Of a stretch of DNA of 64,000 bases, positions 45,703 to 56,231 are shown piece after piece. The position numbers were made by a program, and so were the translations under genes. The notes beneath the pieces are model-generated. The model was not told the origin of the DNA. It saw nothing but the letters and a program-made list of their open reading frames with translations, and did not search any database. The first letter of the stretch is position 1. Every line of letters starts with the position of its first letter. Source of the DNA: Gemmobacter nectariphilus (GTDB lineage: Bacteria > Pseudomonadota > Alphaproteobacteria > Rhodobacterales > Rhodobacteraceae); the NCBI GenBank assembly GCA_020721445.1, contig DYMU01000002.1:62001-126000 (forward strand), in the 5' to 3' direction.

Positions 45703-46548
45703 TTACTTGTTCAGCAACGAAACATCACGCAGCAGCTTGGGGTCAAGGGCTTCGCCGGGGCGCTGCACATCTGCCGCTTCGGTCAGGGTCTTGATGTGCG
45801 CCTCTACCGCAGCACGCTCAAGCTCGGCGGCAAGTTCGTCGCGCAACTCGTCCAGGGTCGGGGCGGCGGCGATGCGGGTCTCGGACACCAGAATCAGGTG
45901 ATAGCCGAAGTCTGATTTCACCGGCGCTGTGACCTTGCCGATCTCGGCGGCGACAACGGCCTCTTCAAACGGTTTGACCATCATGCCAAGCCCGAACCAG
46001 CCCAGACTGCCGCCATTCGCGCCCGACCCCACGTCGGTGGAATTGGCCTTGGCCAGTGCTGCAAAATCGGCCCCTTCATCAAGCTGGGCTTTCAGTTCCT
46101 TGGCCTTTTCCTCGGTCTCGACCAGAATATGAGCGGCGTTGAACTCTTTCGCAGGCTCTGCATCCTTGAAGCGCGCGTCATAGGCGGCTTGCAGGGCGGC
46201 GTCGGTGACGGCACCTTCGACCACCGCCTGAAGGGCCACGCCCGAGACATAGCCGCGACGGTCATTGTCCAGCGCCAGACGGTGCTTCAGCGCCAGATCG
46301 CCCACCGATTGTTCCAGCGTGGTTTGTTGCACCAACTGGTCCAGAATGCCCTTGAACAGCACGTCATCGGGCAGATCCTGATATTGCTGCGGCAGGCTTT
46401 CGCGCAGCACGATCATGTGACCCAGGGTGATGGCGGTGCCATTCACCGTGGCGACCACCGTGTCGGCCGTGGCATCTTGGGCCAACGCAGGCGCGGCCAA
46501 TGCGCCCATGACGGCAAGTCCTGCCACAAACCCGGTCCATTTCGTCAT
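45703..46548 (-). CDS. Exported peptidyl-prolyl isomerase, parvulin (PpiC/SurA) type
   Basis: The 281-residue protein has a signal peptide (about 1-23, ending ALA before QDATADT), a SurA-like N-terminal helical region and a parvulin domain (about 130-230) with FNAAHILVETEEKA, GGSLGWFG and DFGYHLILV. It should assist folding of exported proteins in the periplasm. GGAGGG lies before the ATG at 46548. It is divergent from secA, 18 bp upstream of argJ on its strand, and is thus probably co-transcribed with argJ-mutT. Confidence 0.9.
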   Translation of the reverse strand: MTKWTGFVAGLAVMGALAAPALAQDATADTVVATVNGTAITLGHMIVLRESLPQQYQDLPDDVLFKGILDQLVQQTTLEQSVGDLALKHRLALDNDRRGYVSGVALQAVVEGAVTDAALQAAYDARFKDAEPAKEFNAAHILVETEEKAKELKAQLDEGADFAALAKANSTDVGSGANGGSLGWFGLGMMVKPFEEAVVAAEIGKVTAPVKSDFGYHLILVSETRIAAAPTLDELRDELAAELERAAVEAHIKTLTEAADVQRPGEALDPKLLRDVSLLNK

Positions 46549-46732
46549 ATTAACACCCTCCTGATCGGGCAAAGATCCTGCCAATCGTTGACTATGCCGG
46601 GCCTGTCCCTTAAATCGCGGGGGTCGCGTGCGACGGGGCCGGCCGGCCTTCTTGGGCTTTCTATGGAAGGCGCATCGGGCGGGCAAGGCCCTTGCTTCAC
46701 ACGATCCTGTCAGAAAAACCCACGGAGAGCAC

Positions 46733-49447
46733 ATGTTGGGTCTTGGTTATGTCGCGCGTAAGATTTTTGGCACGCCCAATGACCGCAAGGTCAAATCGGT
46801 TCGCCCGCTGATCGCAAAGATCAACGCGCTGGAGCCGGAGTTCGCCGCGCTGAGCGATGACGGTATCAAGGCGAAAACCACAGCTTTGGCCAAGCGCGCG
46901 CAGTCTGGCGAAAGCCTGGATGCGCTGCTGCCCGAAGCCTTTGCCAACTGCCGCGAGGCCGCCAAGCGCGCGCTTGGCCTGCGGGCGTTCGATGTGCAGC
47001 TGAAAGGCGGCATCTTTCTGCATCAGGGCAATATTGCCGAGATGAAAACGGGCGAGGGCAAGACCCTGATGGCGACCTTCCCCGCCTATCTGAACGCGCT
47101 GGCGGGCAAAGGCGTGCATATCGTTACGGTCAACGATTATCTGGCCAAGCGCGATGCCGACTGGATGGGCAAGGTTTACGGTGCCTTGGGTCTGACCACG
47201 GGGGTTGTCTATCCCTATCAGCCCGATGCCGAAAAGAAGGCCGCCTATCGCTGTGACGTGACCTATGCCACCAACAACGAGCTGGGTTTTGACTATCTGC
47301 GCGACAACATGAAGGCCAGCATGGAGGACATGTCGCAACGCGGGCATTTCTTTGCCATCGTTGACGAGGTGGACTCGATCCTGGTCGATGAGGCGCGCAC
47401 ACCGCTGATCATTTCCGGCCCGTCGCAAGACCGGTCTGAACTGTATCAGAAGGTGGATGCGCTGATCCCCAGCCTGACGGCTGAACATTTCAAGCTGGAC
47501 GAAAAGACCCGCAACGTCACCTATACCGATGAGGGTAACGAGTTCATCGAAGGTCGGCTGCGCGAGGCCGGGATCCTGCCCGACGGCCAGAACCTGTATG
47601 ACCCCGAAAGCACGACCATCGTGCACCATGTCACGCAGGCGCTGCGGGCGCACAAGCTGTTCACCAAGGATCAGCAGTATATCGTCCGCGATGGCGAGGT
47701 GATGCTGATTGACGAATTCACCGGCCGGATGATGCGGGGCCGCCGCCTGTCGGACGGGTTGCATCAGGCGATCGAAGCCAAGGAAGGCGTGCAGATCCAG
47801 CCGGAGAATGTGACGCTGGCATCGGTGACGTTCCAGAACTATTTCCGGCTTTACGAAAAGCTGTCGGGCATGACCGGCACCGCCGCGACCGAGGCCGAAG
47901 AATTTGCCGAGATCTATGGCCTTGGTGTGGTCGAAGTGCCGACCAACCGCCCGGTTGCCCGCAAAGACGAACACGATCAGGTCTATCGCACCGCACGCGA
48001 GAAATACGAAGGCGTGGTGAAGTCGATCAAAGAGGCCCATGAAAAGGGCCAGCCGATCCTTGTCGGCACCACCAGTATCGAAAAGTCTGAATTTCTGTCG
48101 GGCCTGTTGCAGGCCGCTGGCGTGCCGCACAACGTGCTGAACGCCCGTCAGCATGAACAAGAGGCCCAGATCGTGGCCGATGCAGGCCGCTTTGGTGCGG
48201 TGACCATCGCCACCAACATGGCCGGGCGCGGCACCGACATTCAGCTTGGCGGCAACGTCGAGATGCAGGTGATGGCGGCCATCGCCGCCGACCCGCATCT
48301 GCACCCCGACCAGGTGCGCGCCAAGATCGAGGCGGAACACGCCGACGAAAAGGCGCGGGTTCTGGCGGCAGGCGGGCTGTTTGTGCTTGGCACGGAACGC
48401 CACGAATCGCGCCGGATCGACAACCAGTTGCGCGGCCGGTCCGGCCGTCAGGGTGACCCGGGGCGGTCGTCGTTCTTTTTGTCGCTGGAAGATGATCTGA
48501 TGCGCATCTTCGGGTCGGACAAGCTGGACGCTGTGCTGACAAAGCTGGGCATGAAGGACGGCGAGGCGATTGTTCACCCTTGGGTCAACAAATCGCTGGA
48601 ACGCGCCCAGGCCAAGGTCGAAGGCCGCAACTTCGATATCCGTAAACAGTTGCTGAAGTTCGACGATGTGATGAACGACCAGCGCAAGGCGATTTTCAGC
48701 CAGCGGCTTGAAATCATGCAGGCCGAAGACGTGGCCGAAATCACGCAAGACATGCGGGTGCAGGTGATTGATGATCTGGTCGACAGCCATTGCCCGCCCA
48801 AGGCCTATCATGACGCCTGGGATGTTGACGGATTGCAGCAGGCAGTCCGCGAAAAGCTGAACCTAGATGTGCCGATCGTGGCATGGGCAGCGGAAGAAGG
48901 CGTTGATCAGGACGTGCTGAAAGACCGTCTGGAACAGGCAACCGCCAAGGCGATGGCCGACAAGACCGAAGCCTTCGGCGCCGATGCCATGCGGTCGATC
49001 GAAAAGCAGATCCTGCTGCAAACCATTGACGCCAAATGGCGCGATCACCTGCTGACGCTGGAACATCTGCGCTCGGTTGTCGGTTTCCGCGGCTATGCGC
49101 AGCGCGATCCGCTGAACGAATACAAGACCGAAAGCTTTGCGCTGTTCGAGACCTTGCTGAATTCGTTGCGGCAGGACGTCACGCAAAAGCTGTGCGCGAT
49201 GCGCCCGCTGAGCCAGGAAGAGCAAGAGGCGATGATGGCGCAGGTTCTGGCCCAGCAACGGGCCGAGGCACCGGCGGCCGCACCCGCACCCGTGCCCGAA
49301 CTGGCCATGGCGGGTGATGCCCCGGCATCCCCGGTTGCCGGGTTTGACGCGGCCAATCCGTCCACATGGGGCGACCCCAGCCGCAATGACCCCTGCCCTT
49401 GCGGTTCGGGCGAAAAATTCAAGCATTGCCATGGGCGGCTGGTCTGA
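46733..49447 (+). CDS. secA: Preprotein translocase ATPase SecA
   Basis: SecA drives protein export through SecYEG. The 904-residue protein begins [20 protein letters not shown] and has Walker A in [12 protein letters not shown] (near residue 105), the [20 protein letters not shown] region, [13 protein letters not shown] and the C-terminal zinc motif [14 protein letters not shown], which binds SecB. GGAGA precedes the ATG at 46733. It is followed by an exported protein gene of unknown function. Confidence 0.97.
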   Translation: MLGLGYVARKIFGTPNDRKVKSVRPLIAKINALEPEFAALSDDGIKAKTTALAKRAQSGESLDALLPEAFANCREAAKRALGLRAFDVQLKGGIFLHQGNIAEMKTGEGKTLMATFPAYLNALAGKGVHIVTVNDYLAKRDADWMGKVYGALGLTTGVVYPYQPDAEKKAAYRCDVTYATNNELGFDYLRDNMKASMEDMSQRGHFFAIVDEVDSILVDEARTPLIISGPSQDRSELYQKVDALIPSLTAEHFKLDEKTRNVTYTDEGNEFIEGRLREAGILPDGQNLYDPESTTIVHHVTQALRAHKLFTKDQQYIVRDGEVMLIDEFTGRMMRGRRLSDGLHQAIEAKEGVQIQPENVTLASVTFQNYFRLYEKLSGMTGTAATEAEEFAEIYGLGVVEVPTNRPVARKDEHDQVYRTAREKYEGVVKSIKEAHEKGQPILVGTTSIEKSEFLSGLLQAAGVPHNVLNARQHEQEAQIVADAGRFGAVTIATNMAGRGTDIQLGGNVEMQVMAAIAADPHLHPDQVRAKIEAEHADEKARVLAAGGLFVLGTERHESRRIDNQLRGRSGRQGDPGRSSFFLSLEDDLMRIFGSDKLDAVLTKLGMKDGEAIVHPWVNKSLERAQAKVEGRNFDIRKQLLKFDDVMNDQRKAIFSQRLEIMQAEDVAEITQDMRVQVIDDLVDSHCPPKAYHDAWDVDGLQQAVREKLNLDVPIVAWAAEEGVDQDVLKDRLEQATAKAMADKTEAFGADAMRSIEKQILLQTIDAKWRDHLLTLEHLRSVVGFRGYAQRDPLNEYKTESFALFETLLNSLRQDVTQKLCAMRPLSQEEQEAMMAQVLAQQRAEAPAAAPAPVPELAMAGDAPASPVAGFDAANPSTWGDPSRNDPCPCGSGEKFKHCHGRLV

Positions 49448-49591
49448 TCTGACCGCGTCTGATCTGCCGCTGCGGCGGCCAAGGTTGCCGCATTTCCGCC
49501 GCGATGTACGTAAACATTCCACCATGGTGCCACGGATTGGCCGGGATTGACGGTCATTGATCCCGTCAAAGCCGGTCTGGTGGAGGCGATG

Positions 49592-50599
49592 ATGAACCTG
49601 CAACGCAAGTTGACTTTGGCAGTGGCGACCGGGGCGATCGCTCTGGGGGCCGGGCATTACGTGCAGAACAAGGCCGCAAGCCGGGTGGCAGGCGATCTGC
49701 CGATGGTCAAGGTCTCTTCCGTTGTGCCGGTGGCCGCAGGCCCGGCAGAGCTTGCCCCGCGTGTTCCCGATGTGCATCCGCCCGTGTTGCAAGGCGCAGC
49801 CGCGCCGGTCATCGCACTGGCCGCGGGTTCGATGGCGGTGCCAGAAGATGTGGCCCCCGAAGTGTTTGCCCCTCAGGTTCTGGCTGCGGTCGAGGCAACG
49901 AAAACGTCACCCATGCCCGCCGCCGAACCGCTGCCTGCCGCTGTTGATGACTGCGCGGTGCAGTTCGACCTGATCGCCCAACCCGGCGCAATGGTCGGCG
50001 TGTCGCTTCTTGCCCCTTGCCAGCCTGACCAGCGCGTGGTTTTGCGCCACGCCGGACTTGCCGTCACGGGCCAGACCTCGGCCAGCGGGGCGCTGTTTGC
50101 GGCCCTTCCGGCGCTGACAGACGTGGCCGAGGTGACGGTTGCTTTTGCCTCGGGGCAAAGCGTGGGCGCATCGGTGCCGATGCCGGATTTTGCCGGGGTC
50201 CGCCGCTTTGCTGTGCAATGGCAGGATGCCGATGCCTTTCAGCTGCATGCCTTTGAAAACGGCGCGGGATATGATCAGCCGGGCCATATCTCGGCGGCGT
50301 TTACCGGAACCTATGGCGAAACCGGCGTGCTGACGCTGTTGGGCGATGCCGCTACCCATCTGCCGCTGCTGGCCGAGGTTTACACCTTTGGCCGCGACAG
50401 CACCGCCGAAATTGTGGTCGAGGCCGCCGTGACAGAAGGCACCTGTGGCCGCGAGATCCTGGGTGAGACGATCCTTGCCAGCGGTGGCGCGGTTGAAATC
50501 ACCGACCTGACGCTGGCGATGCCCGGCTGCGACGCCGTGGGCGACATTCTGGTATTGAAAAACCTTGCGCAGGGTATGACACTGGCCTCTGCAAACTGA
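49592..50599 (+). CDS. Exported protein of unknown function downstream of secA
   Basis: The product (335 residues) begins MNLQRKLTLAVATGAIALGA, an N-terminal hydrophobic signal or anchor, followed by an Ala/Pro/Val-rich linker (about 40-115) and a globular part from about 120 with three Cys (DDCAVQFD, APCQPDQ and later EGTCGREI/MPGCDAVG). I recognise no domain. I recall that a gene in this position after secA is often labelled translocase in Rhodobacterales, without evidence. GGAGG fits the ATG at 49592. It precedes the binding-protein/OmpA gene by 17 bp. Confidence 0.7.
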   Translation: MNLQRKLTLAVATGAIALGAGHYVQNKAASRVAGDLPMVKVSSVVPVAAGPAELAPRVPDVHPPVLQGAAAPVIALAAGSMAVPEDVAPEVFAPQVLAAVEATKTSPMPAAEPLPAAVDDCAVQFDLIAQPGAMVGVSLLAPCQPDQRVVLRHAGLAVTGQTSASGALFAALPALTDVAEVTVAFASGQSVGASVPMPDFAGVRRFAVQWQDADAFQLHAFENGAGYDQPGHISAAFTGTYGETGVLTLLGDAATHLPLLAEVYTFGRDSTAEIVVEAAVTEGTCGREILGETILASGGAVEITDLTLAMPGCDAVGDILVLKNLAQGMTLASAN

Positions 50600-50616
50600 A
50601 GGGGCAGTCAGGGTCA

Positions 50617-52125
50617 ATGCGGGCAAGCTTTTGGCGCGCGGCGGTTTTCGCCGCGTTTTTTGTCCCCTTGGCTGCCGGGGCGCAGGATGTAACCCTGACG
50701 GCGCGCGAGGGCGGGCTGGAGATTGAGGGCACGCTGCAAGGCTTTGATGGTGAGTTCTATCGCATCGACAGCGCCTACGGGCTGTTGACGGTGGATGCCG
50801 CCGGGGTGCTGTGTGATGGCCCCGCCTGCCCCGATCTGACCGCACCCATGGCCCAGATGCGGATCGTCGGCCTGTCTGGGGTGGGCGAGGTGCTGTTGCC
50901 GCCATTGCTGCGCGCCTTTGCCGAGGCGCGGGGCCTGCGGTATTCCGACACGACCGACGCGGGGTATGCGGCCCGCGTGACCGACCCTGTCAGCAGCAAG
51001 ACCCTGGCCCAGATCGGCTTCACCGCCGTGGCCCCGCAGGCCGCGCGGGCCGATCTGTTGGCGGGGCGGGCCGAATTGATCCTGTCGGCGGCAACCGAGC
51101 CTGATCTTGGTGCGCGGGTGGTGGCGCTGGATGCGATGATCCCGATCGTGGCCCCCGACAATCCGCTGCCGGATATCAGCACGCGCGATCTGGCGCGGGT
51201 TCTGGCCGGTGAGGTCGACAATTGGGCGCAGTTGAACGGCCCCGACATGCCGCTGGTGCTGCATGGTCTGGCCGAGGGCAGCGCGTTGCAACAGGCGCTG
51301 GCAGCCCGGTTGGGGCGCGATGTGGCGGCGACTGTGGTGCATGCCGACCTTGCCACGCTGGGCGATGCGGTGGCGCGTGACCCTTGGGCGATTGCCGTCA
51401 CCCTGCGCGCCGGGGTCAGGGCGGCGCGGGTGTTGCCACTGACCGACAGTTGCGGCTTTCCGCTGTTGCCGTCTGCGCTGGCCGTCAAGGCCGAGGATTA
51501 CCCCTTGGCGCTGCCGATCTATCTGCTGACCCCCAAGCGCCGCCTGCCGCTGTTCGTGCGTGAGTTTCTGACCTTTCTGGCGACGCCGCAGGCGCAGGCG
51601 GTGGTGGCCCGCAGCGGGCTGATCGACCGCCAGCCGGAACGACAACCGCTTACCGGCGATGGCCTGCGTCTGATCAATGCGATTCAGGGCGCGGGCGAAG
51701 AAACCACGCTGGCCGATCTGAAACGGCTGGCCGATGCGATGGATGGGGCGGAGCGGCTGTCGCTGACCTTTCGGTTTCAGGATGGGTCCAGCCAGTTGGA
51801 TGCCCACTCGCGCGACAATCTGGCCGATCTGGCGCGGTTGATCGGGGTCGGGGTGTTCCGCGATACGGGCATGGTTCTGGCCGGATTTTCCGATGGGTCA
51901 GGGGCGGCCAAGGCCAATCTGGCGCTTAGCCAGATGCGGGCCGAAGGGGTTCTGGCGGGCCTTGCCAAGGCAGGTGTGGCCGAGGCCGAATTGCCCCGGG
52001 TGATGGCCTTTGGCGAGGCGATGCCGATGGCCTGCGATGACACCGCGCCCGGGCGGCGGCTGAACCGGCGGGTCGAGGTCTGGTTGAAACCGGTGTTCAC
52101 AAATACCCCGCCGACCGGAAACTAA
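50617..52125 (+). CDS. Exported phosphate-binding-protein-like / OmpA C-terminal domain fusion
   Basis: The 502-residue protein has a signal peptide (ending AAGA before QDVTLTAR), a short beta-rich part (about 25-75), a PstS-like type II periplasmic binding fold (about 80-345: LSGVGEVLLPPLL, NPLPDISTRDLARVLAGEV, DPWAIAVTLRA, REFLTFLATPQAQAVV) and a C-terminal OmpA/MotB domain (about 385-495: LTFRFQDGSSQLDAHSRDNL, LAGFSDGSGAA, RRLNRRVEVWL). The OmpA part should bind peptidoglycan. Related fusions are known, but the role is not. Its 3' end overlaps convergent radC by 29 bp. Confidence 0.78.
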   Translation: MRASFWRAAVFAAFFVPLAAGAQDVTLTAREGGLEIEGTLQGFDGEFYRIDSAYGLLTVDAAGVLCDGPACPDLTAPMAQMRIVGLSGVGEVLLPPLLRAFAEARGLRYSDTTDAGYAARVTDPVSSKTLAQIGFTAVAPQAARADLLAGRAELILSAATEPDLGARVVALDAMIPIVAPDNPLPDISTRDLARVLAGEVDNWAQLNGPDMPLVLHGLAEGSALQQALAARLGRDVAATVVHADLATLGDAVARDPWAIAVTLRAGVRAARVLPLTDSCGFPLLPSALAVKAEDYPLALPIYLLTPKRRLPLFVREFLTFLATPQAQAVVARSGLIDRQPERQPLTGDGLRLINAIQGAGEETTLADLKRLADAMDGAERLSLTFRFQDGSSQLDAHSRDNLADLARLIGVGVFRDTGMVLAGFSDGSGAAKANLALSQMRAEGVLAGLAKAGVAEAELPRVMAFGEAMPMACDDTAPGRRLNRRVEVWLKPVFTNTPPTGN

Positions 52126-52864
52126 GCTCACGGTCCTTGCCAATGATCAGATGGTCATGCAGCGTGATGCCCAGCACCTGACAGGCATCCTGCACCTGTG
52201 CCGTCATCGTGATGTCGGCGCTGCTGGGGGTGGGGTCGCCGGACGGGTGGTTATGCACCAGGATCAGTGCCGAGGCGTTCAATTCCAGCGCGCGCTTGAC
52301 CACTTCGCGCGGGTAGACCGGCACATGATCGACCGTGCCCTTGGCCTGTTCCTCATCGGCGATCAGGGTGTTCTTGCGATCCAGAAACAGGATGCGGAAT
52401 TGTTCGGTGTCGCGGTGCGCCATGGCGGTGTGGCAATAATCCAGCAGCGCATCCCATGACGACAGCAGGGGTTTGTGCATCACCCGCGCCCGCATCATGC
52501 GTTGCGACACCGCCTCGAACAGCTTCAATTCGCACACCACCGCATCGCCCACGCCCTTGATCGCCGTCAGGCGCGGGATGGGGGCGGTGATCACGCGGTT
52601 CAGATCCCCAAATGTGTCGATCAGCAGCCGTGCCAGCGGTTTGACATCCTGCCGCGGAATGGCGCGGAACAGCAGCAGTTCCAACAGTTCATATTCCGGC
52701 ATCGCCCCGGCGCCGCCTTCCATGAAGCGGTCGCGCAGGCGTTTGCGGTGATCGGCGACATAGGACGGCAACTTTTGCGGCAGGGCGACGGGGCATGCCT
52801 CATCCTCATCCCCGTCGGAGGTGAAGAGCGGGAGCATGCCATCCTGAAAACCCTGCCGTGCCAT
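52097..52864 (-). CDS. radC: RadC-family JAB/MPN domain protein
   Basis: The 255-residue protein has an N-terminal helix-hairpin-helix part (AIKGVGDAVVCELK) and a C-terminal JAMM-like domain with LVHNHPSGDPTPSSADI, the His-x-His-Pro-x7-Asp metal site. RadC was once linked to repair, but its biochemical role is unknown. The ATG at 52864 is preferred over the GTG two codons upstream. It is a single gene between convergent and co-directional neighbours. Confidence 0.9.
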   Translation of the reverse strand: MARQGFQDGMLPLFTSDGDEDEACPVALPQKLPSYVADHRKRLRDRFMEGGAGAMPEYELLELLLFRAIPRQDVKPLARLLIDTFGDLNRVITAPIPRLTAIKGVGDAVVCELKLFEAVSQRMMRARVMHKPLLSSWDALLDYCHTAMAHRDTEQFRILFLDRKNTLIADEEQAKGTVDHVPVYPREVVKRALELNASALILVHNHPSGDPTPSSADITMTAQVQDACQVLGITLHDHLIIGKDRELSFRSAGYL

Positions 52865-52946
52865 GCGCACAGCCTGACAGCGGATGGTGAAGGAAAGGTT
52901 AATTCATGCCGAGGTGCAAGCGCAGCCGCCGGGCCGCGCCTGCGGG

Positions 52947-55900
52947 CTATTCGGCGGCCTCCAGCGGTTTGATCCGCTTTGGTCCGGCAATCGCGTCCAG
53001 CCGGTCGCGCAGGGCGCGCTGTTCGGCGTCCAGCAGCGCGATCCGCTCGGCCAACACATCGGCGGCGGGCATCTCGGGCTCGTCCTCTTTCTTGCCGACA
53101 AGGCCGGAAAAGACCCAGCCGATCAGGCGGCTCAGGTCATCCATGATCAGATAGAAGGCCGGAACCACCACCAGCGACAGCGCGGTGGACACGATGATGC
53201 CGCCGATCACCGCCGTGGCCATCGGGGCGCGGAATGACCCGCCCTCGCCCACGCCCAGCGCCGAGGGCAGCATCCCCGCCGACATTGCGATCGAGGTCAT
53301 CACGATGGGGCGCGCGCGCTTGTGCCCGGCCTCCATCACGGCGGCGAACTTGTCCATGCCGCGCACCCGCATCTCGATGGCAAAGTCGATCAGCAGGATG
53401 GCGTTCTTGGTGACGATCCCCATCAGCATCAGGATACCGATCAGCACCGGCATCGACACCGCAGACCCGGTCAGGATCAGCGCCGCCGCAACGCCGCCAA
53501 TGGCCAGCGGCAACGAGAACAGGATGGTGAACGGCTGGATCACCGATTTGAACAGCAAGATCAGCACGGTCAGCACCAGCATCAGGCCCATGATCATGGC
53601 GTTGCCAAAGCTGGCCATCAACTCGTTCTGCACCTCGGCATCGCCCGCCTCTTGCACCCGCACCGATGGCGGCAGTTCGACCGAGGCCACGATTTCGTTG
53701 AAGCGGTTGGTGGCGGTGCCCAAGGCCACCCCCACCGGCAGGTTGGCGCCAATGGTGGCGCGGCGTTCGCGGTTCAGGCGGTTCACCGTTGATGGCCCTT
53801 CGGCTATCGCCACATCCGCCACCGCCGAAAGCGGCACCACCCCGCCCGAGGCCGTGGTCAGCTTCAACGCGGCGATCTGGCTTAGATCCTCACGCGCCAA
53901 GGTGTTCAACTGCACCCGGATCGGGATCAGGCGGTTGTCGATCGACAGTTTGGCAAGGGCGGCATCGACATCGCCAATGGTGGCCACACGCACCACTTCT
54001 GCGATCTGCATCGTGGTGATGCCCAGACGCGCGGCTTCATCCATCCGGGGGCTGATCTGGATTTCCGGCCGCGGCAGGGCACCTTCTGACGCCACATTGG
54101 CCAAAAGCGGGTCGCCCGACAGGGCCGATTCCAACCGGGCCACGGCAAGGTTCAGGTCGGCCTCGTTCGACGACAGGATCGAGAACGACAGATCGCGCTG
54201 CCCCCGGTCGTTCAGCTTGAAGGCGCGCACATCGGGCACGGCGGCCAGCCGTTCAAAAATCTGCGCCTCGATCACGTTTTGCGGAATGGTGCGGCCGGTG
54301 TTTTCAACCTCGGGCACCAGCGGTCCGATGATCGGGATCGACCGCCCGATCTTGGACAGTTTCAACAGCAGCGAATGGTCAAGCCGGGTCAGCAACACCG
54401 TCACCGACGCGCGGCGAATGTCGCGGTCGCCGGTGGGCGAAGACCCGCCAAGGATGAACACGTTGTCCACCCATTCCACCTCTTTGATTGCAGCAAACAT
54501 CGCCTGCGTGGTGCGGTCGGTTTCCTCCAGCGTGGTGCCGGGCGGCAGTTCGACCGAAATCGGGATACGGCTGACATCTTCCGGCGGAATGAACGACCCC
54601 GGAATTTGCAGCATGAAATACACCGACACCGCCAGCACCCCGATCGCCGCCACCAGCGTGACATAGCGAAAGCGCAGCGACTGCCTGATCACCCGCAGAT
54701 AGTTGCGCATGACAAAGCCGTCTTCGGTGCCTTCGTCATGCGCATCCTTGTCGCGCATCAGATAGGCGGCCATCATCGGCGTGATCAGACGCGCGACCAG
54801 CAGCGAGAACATCACCGCAATCGCCACGGTCATGCCGAATTGCCGGAAGTACTGCCCCGGAATGCCGGGCATGAACGACACCGGCACAAAGACCGCAACG
54901 ATGGTGAACGTGGTGGCAATCACCGCAAGACCGATTTCATCGGCGGCTTCAATCGCGGCGCGGAACGGGGTTTTGCCCATCTTGATGTGCCGCGCGATAT
55001 TTTCAATCTCGACAATCGCATCATCCACCAGAATCCCGGTGGCCAGCGTCAGCGCAAGAAACGACACAAGGTTCAGCGAGAAACCCAGCAGGTCCATGAT
55101 GAAAAACGTCGGCACCGCCGACAGCGGCAGGGCCACGGCGGCAATCATCGTGGCACGCCAGTTCTTCAGGAAGGCCAGCACCACCAGCACCGCCAGTATG
55201 GCACCCTCGATCAGGGTGTGCAGCGCCGATTCGTAGTTGCCATAAGTGTAGAACACCGTCTCGTCGACCAGCGTGATCTCGACTTCGGGATGCGTGGCGC
55301 GGATGGTGTCAAGCTGGGCGTTGACCAGTTCGGCCACCGAAACCTCGGATGCCCCGCTGGCGCGGAATACCGCAAAGCTGACCACCTGTTCGCCGTTCAG
55401 CCGCGAAAAGCTGCGCAGTTCTTCGTAGGTGTCGATCACCTGTCCCAGATCGGACAGACGCACCTGCCGGCCCGAGGGCAGCGCAATCATCGTCTGGCCC
55501 AGACGGGCCACGGTTTCGGCATCGCCCAAGGTGCGGATCGCCTGTTCGCCCGACCCAAGTTCTGACCGGCCCGAACCAAGGTTGGCGTTGGTGGCGCGAA
55601 CCTGGCTGTTCACCGCGGCCGCGCTGATGCCAAAGCTGCCCAGCTTGACCGGATCAAGCTCGATCCGGATTTCGCGGTCAGCGCCGCCAAAGCGGGAAAT
55701 CTGGCCAATGCCGGGGCGGCCTTGCAGGTTGCGCGTGATCACGTCATCGACAAACCATGACATCTCTTCCAGCGACAGGTTGGGTGCTGTGACCGCAAAG
55801 GTCATGATCGCCTGACCCTCGACCTCGATCCGGCTGACGATGGGCGCCTCGATCGACGCAGGCAGATCGCCCCGGATCTGGTCAATGGCATCCTTGGTGT

Positions 55901-56219
55901 CTTGCACCGCCTTGTCGGTGGGGATCTCCATCCGGAATTCGACCACCGTGGTGGAAATCCCATCATTTACGGTGGAGTTGACGTTCTTGACGCCGGTGAT
56001 GCCTGCCACGGCATCCTCGATTTCCTTGGTGACCTGACTTTCCATCTCGGCGGGGGCGGCACCGGGTTGCGCCACGGTGATGCCCACAAGCGGCACGTCG
56101 ATGTTGGGAAACCGGGTGATCGGCAGGTTGTTGAAGCTTTGCCAGCCCAGCATCATCAGCATGAAGAAGGCAAGGATCGGCGCAATCGGGTTGCGGATGG
56201 ACCATGCTGAAAAGTTCAT
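52947..56219 (-). CDS. RND-family efflux pump permease
   Basis: The 1090-residue inner-membrane proton/drug antiporter begins MNFSAWSIRNPIAPILAFFM, has two sets of membrane helices around large periplasmic loops (about 30-340 and 555-860) and the GxxxDDAIVEIEN motif of transmembrane helix 4 (Asp-Asp proton relay). An unusual C-terminal tail with an acidic, coiled-coil-like end (about 1045-1090) follows. It closely follows a membrane fusion protein gene (12-bp gap) and a TetR gene. No outer-membrane TolC gene is in the operon. Confidence 0.93.
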   Translation of the reverse strand: MNFSAWSIRNPIAPILAFFMLMMLGWQSFNNLPITRFPNIDVPLVGITVAQPGAAPAEMESQVTKEIEDAVAGITGVKNVNSTVNDGISTTVVEFRMEIPTDKAVQDTKDAIDQIRGDLPASIEAPIVSRIEVEGQAIMTFAVTAPNLSLEEMSWFVDDVITRNLQGRPGIGQISRFGGADREIRIELDPVKLGSFGISAAAVNSQVRATNANLGSGRSELGSGEQAIRTLGDAETVARLGQTMIALPSGRQVRLSDLGQVIDTYEELRSFSRLNGEQVVSFAVFRASGASEVSVAELVNAQLDTIRATHPEVEITLVDETVFYTYGNYESALHTLIEGAILAVLVVLAFLKNWRATMIAAVALPLSAVPTFFIMDLLGFSLNLVSFLALTLATGILVDDAIVEIENIARHIKMGKTPFRAAIEAADEIGLAVIATTFTIVAVFVPVSFMPGIPGQYFRQFGMTVAIAVMFSLLVARLITPMMAAYLMRDKDAHDEGTEDGFVMRNYLRVIRQSLRFRYVTLVAAIGVLAVSVYFMLQIPGSFIPPEDVSRIPISVELPPGTTLEETDRTTQAMFAAIKEVEWVDNVFILGGSSPTGDRDIRRASVTVLLTRLDHSLLLKLSKIGRSIPIIGPLVPEVENTGRTIPQNVIEAQIFERLAAVPDVRAFKLNDRGQRDLSFSILSSNEADLNLAVARLESALSGDPLLANVASEGALPRPEIQISPRMDEAARLGITTMQIAEVVRVATIGDVDAALAKLSIDNRLIPIRVQLNTLAREDLSQIAALKLTTASGGVVPLSAVADVAIAEGPSTVNRLNRERRATIGANLPVGVALGTATNRFNEIVASVELPPSVRVQEAGDAEVQNELMASFGNAMIMGLMLVLTVLILLFKSVIQPFTILFSLPLAIGGVAAALILTGSAVSMPVLIGILMLMGIVTKNAILLIDFAIEMRVRGMDKFAAVMEAGHKRARPIVMTSIAMSAGMLPSALGVGEGGSFRAPMATAVIGGIIVSTALSLVVVPAFYLIMDDLSRLIGWVFSGLVGKKEDEPEMPAADVLAERIALLDAEQRALRDRLDAIAGPKRIKPLEAAE

Positions 56220-56231
56220 CTCAAACCCCCA

